Below, piece by piece: positions 5,591 to 6,680 of a DNA stretch of 6,680 bases. Both the position numbers and the translations under genes were made by a program. Source of the DNA: an uncultured delta proteobacterium. GTDB taxonomy: Bacteria > Myxococcota_A > Bradymonadia > REDH01. Below the pieces are notes generated by a model. It made no database searches, was not told where the DNA came from, and was given only the letters and a program-made list of their open reading frames with translations. Location: contig CAIQPA010000654.1 of the NCBI GenBank assembly GCA_903873545.1, positions 1 to 6,680 of the forward strand, given 5' to 3'. Positions within the stretch are counted from its first letter, which is position 1, and each line of letters opens with the position of its first letter.

Positions 5591-6636
5591 TGTCTGCCTT
5601 CAACACAACCCGCGAGCAGATCGCCATTGTCTCCTTCGTGGAGTTGACGCCGGCTGAGGCCTCGCAACTCGACGAGATTGAGACCATTCAGACCATCGTA
5701 ACCCGTGCGACCGACGGCGCCGGGATTGCGCGCGACAAGATTGGCTTCACGGTCTCCGGAAGCTGCGACATGCTGGTCGGGCGCCCCTTCTCGTGGATCA
5801 TGGCCATGGATGGAGCGGGCGTCTCGAAGCCCATCGAAGAGTCGCACGTGGAGATGGATGGCGCCTGGGCGCTCTATGAGGCTTGGGTGCGGCTGCAGCA
5901 TGGCGACATCGATGCGGCGCTGATCTACTGCTTCGGTGCGCATGCTGCGGAGGACCTCATGCAGGTGCTCGCGCTGCAGCTCGACCCCTACTACCTGGCG
6001 CCAACAGGCATCAACGCAGCCGAGGTGGCAGCACTCCAGGCAAGCGCGCTGCTGGCGGCCGGCGCCACCGAGCAGCAGTTTGCCGAGGTGGCGGTCCGTG
6101 CCGGCCTGGCGACCTCGGTGGAGGCGGCGCTCGCGGAGCCCTACCTGCACCGTCCGCTTCGGGCGAGCGACCTTCCCCGCTTCTCGGACGGCGCGGCTGC
6201 GATGGTGATTGCGCGGGGCGACTACGCGCGATCGGTCTGTGCGCGACCGGCCTGGATTCAGTCCATGACCCACATCGCCGATGGCCACTCGCTCGGTGCA
6301 CGCGACCTGTCGAAGTCGGCGTCGCTGGAGAAGGCTGCTCGTCTTGCCGGCGTAGGCGCGAAGCCGACGCAGGTTGTGGAGGTTCACGCCCCCTTCGGCC
6401 CGCAAGAGGTCATCGCCCTCGAGGCGCTGAAGCAGGCGGGATTGTCGGCCGACGCCAAGGTGAATCCGAGCGGCGGCACCCGTGCCGCACAGAGCGTGAT
6501 GGTGGCGGGTCTTGCGGCCATCGGTCGCGCCGCAACGGCCATTCATCGTGGCGAGGCGAGCCGCACGGTGGGTCACGCCTCGTCGGGCCCCGCGCTTCAA
6601 CACAACCTCATCGCGGTACTGGAGGATCAGCCATGA
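5590..6636 (+). CDS. Thiolase-superfamily protein, probably non-catalytic subunit
   Basis: A 348-residue protein of the SCP2/Ltp-type thiolase group, shorter than the ~390 residues of usual thiolases. Thiolase features are the A-x-x-x-A-G-I-x-x-D-K-I segment (40-51), the helix pattern GAWALYEAWVRLQHGDIDAALI (91-112), SDGAAAMVI (199-207), EVHAPFGPQEVIALEAL (264-280, the place of the HDCF loop), VNPSGG (291-296) and a C-terminal GHASSGPALQHN (328-339). Expected catalytic positions look substituted. The CASG-type nucleophile site aligns with EMDG (88-91). The GHP loop after NPSGG aligns with AAQSVMVAG, which has no His. The terminal cysteine loop reads SGPALQ. His266 remains. Only three cysteines exist (59, 114, 217). 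GGGAG at 5577-5581 is the ribosome site. The gene overlaps both neighbours, TGATG at 5590 and ATGA at 6633. It most likely pairs with the thiolase that starts at 6633. The residue assignments come from hand alignment to remembered motifs. Confidence 0.85.
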   Translation: MSAFNTTREQIAIVSFVELTPAEASQLDEIETIQTIVTRATDGAGIARDKIGFTVSGSCDMLVGRPFSWIMAMDGAGVSKPIEESHVEMDGAWALYEAWVRLQHGDIDAALIYCFGAHAAEDLMQVLALQLDPYYLAPTGINAAEVAALQASALLAAGATEQQFAEVAVRAGLATSVEAALAEPYLHRPLRASDLPRFSDGAAAMVIARGDYARSVCARPAWIQSMTHIADGHSLGARDLSKSASLEKAARLAGVGAKPTQVVEVHAPFGPQEVIALEALKQAGLSADAKVNPSGGTRAAQSVMVAGLAAIGRAATAIHRGEASRTVGHASSGPALQHNLIAVLEDQP

Positions 6637-6680
6637 AGCAGCGCTGTGCTGTATTGGGCATTGGGCAGACGCACCATGCC
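6633..6680 (+). CDS. Thiolase / lipid-transfer acetyltransferase, N-terminus only (3' truncated by window edge)
   Basis: Sixteen codons are visible, beginning MKQRCAVLGIGQTHHA. The pattern V-x-G-I-G-Q-T is the usual first strand and turn of SCP2-type thiolases (Ltp family). GGAGG at 6621-6625 lies 7 nt before the ATG, and the start overlaps the previous stop as ATGA, so it is co-translated with the thiolase-like gene. Catalytic residues are beyond the window. Being next to a thiolase homologue without an obvious nucleophile, it is the likely active partner. The family call rests on a short stretch plus context. Confidence 0.7.
   Translation, partial: MKQRCAVLGIGQTHHA

Noticed and set aside
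5530..6603. 357-codon open frame on the - strand opposite the thiolase-like gene
   Set aside because: The + strand frame has thiolase motifs, a ribosome site and overlapping starts and stops with its neighbours; the reverse frame has none of these.

Overview
The window is GC-rich DNA with every supported gene on the + strand and short or overlapping gene junctions. It looks like part of a chromosome from a soil or marine bacterium of the Myxococcota/Bradymonadales kind. That guess rests on a lipoprotein with a long Asp/Thr/Ala-rich spacer followed by cysteine-bearing repeat domains, a style common in that group, next to a lipid-type catabolic cluster. The taxon is an inference. No RNA gene, insertion sequence or CRISPR array was seen.

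Layout: (1) positions 2-448 hold the C-terminal part of a probable TetR-family regulator, whose DNA-binding end lies upstream of the window. (2) 471-1751 encodes a surface lipoprotein: signal peptide with lipobox, acidic repetitive stalk, TSP3-like calcium motif and two copies of a ~135-residue domain. (3) 1752-1841 is a regulatory gap with a palindromic operator-like site and an overlapping imperfect one. (4) 1842-2594 is a classical short-chain dehydrogenase. (5) 2595-2700 is a second regulatory gap with a perfect 16-bp palindrome sharing the same core. (6) 2701-6680 is a likely operon: SCP2 sterol-carrier protein, aldehyde dehydrogenase, two DUF35 OB-fold proteins, a thiolase-like protein, and the start of a second thiolase, which runs off the window.

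Read together, the genes after 1752 look like a module for oxidising and shortening a hydrophobic substrate such as a sterol/isoprenoid side chain or another branched acyl-CoA. The SDR and aldehyde dehydrogenase would oxidise alcohol to aldehyde to acid. SCP2 would bind the lipid. The DUF35/thiolase set would perform a C-C bond cleavage or formation on a CoA ester. Both operator sites match the pattern TNNAACNNGTTNNA known for the TetR-family sterol regulator KstR of actinobacteria, so the truncated upstream regulator is a reasonable candidate for their binder.

The most unusual point is that both the DUF35 and the thiolase components come in pairs in which one member seems to have lost its characteristic residues. 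The first DUF35 protein lacks all four zinc cysteines. The first thiolase-like protein lacks the nucleophilic cysteine and other active-site residues. This suggests a heteromeric complex of active and non-catalytic paralogues.
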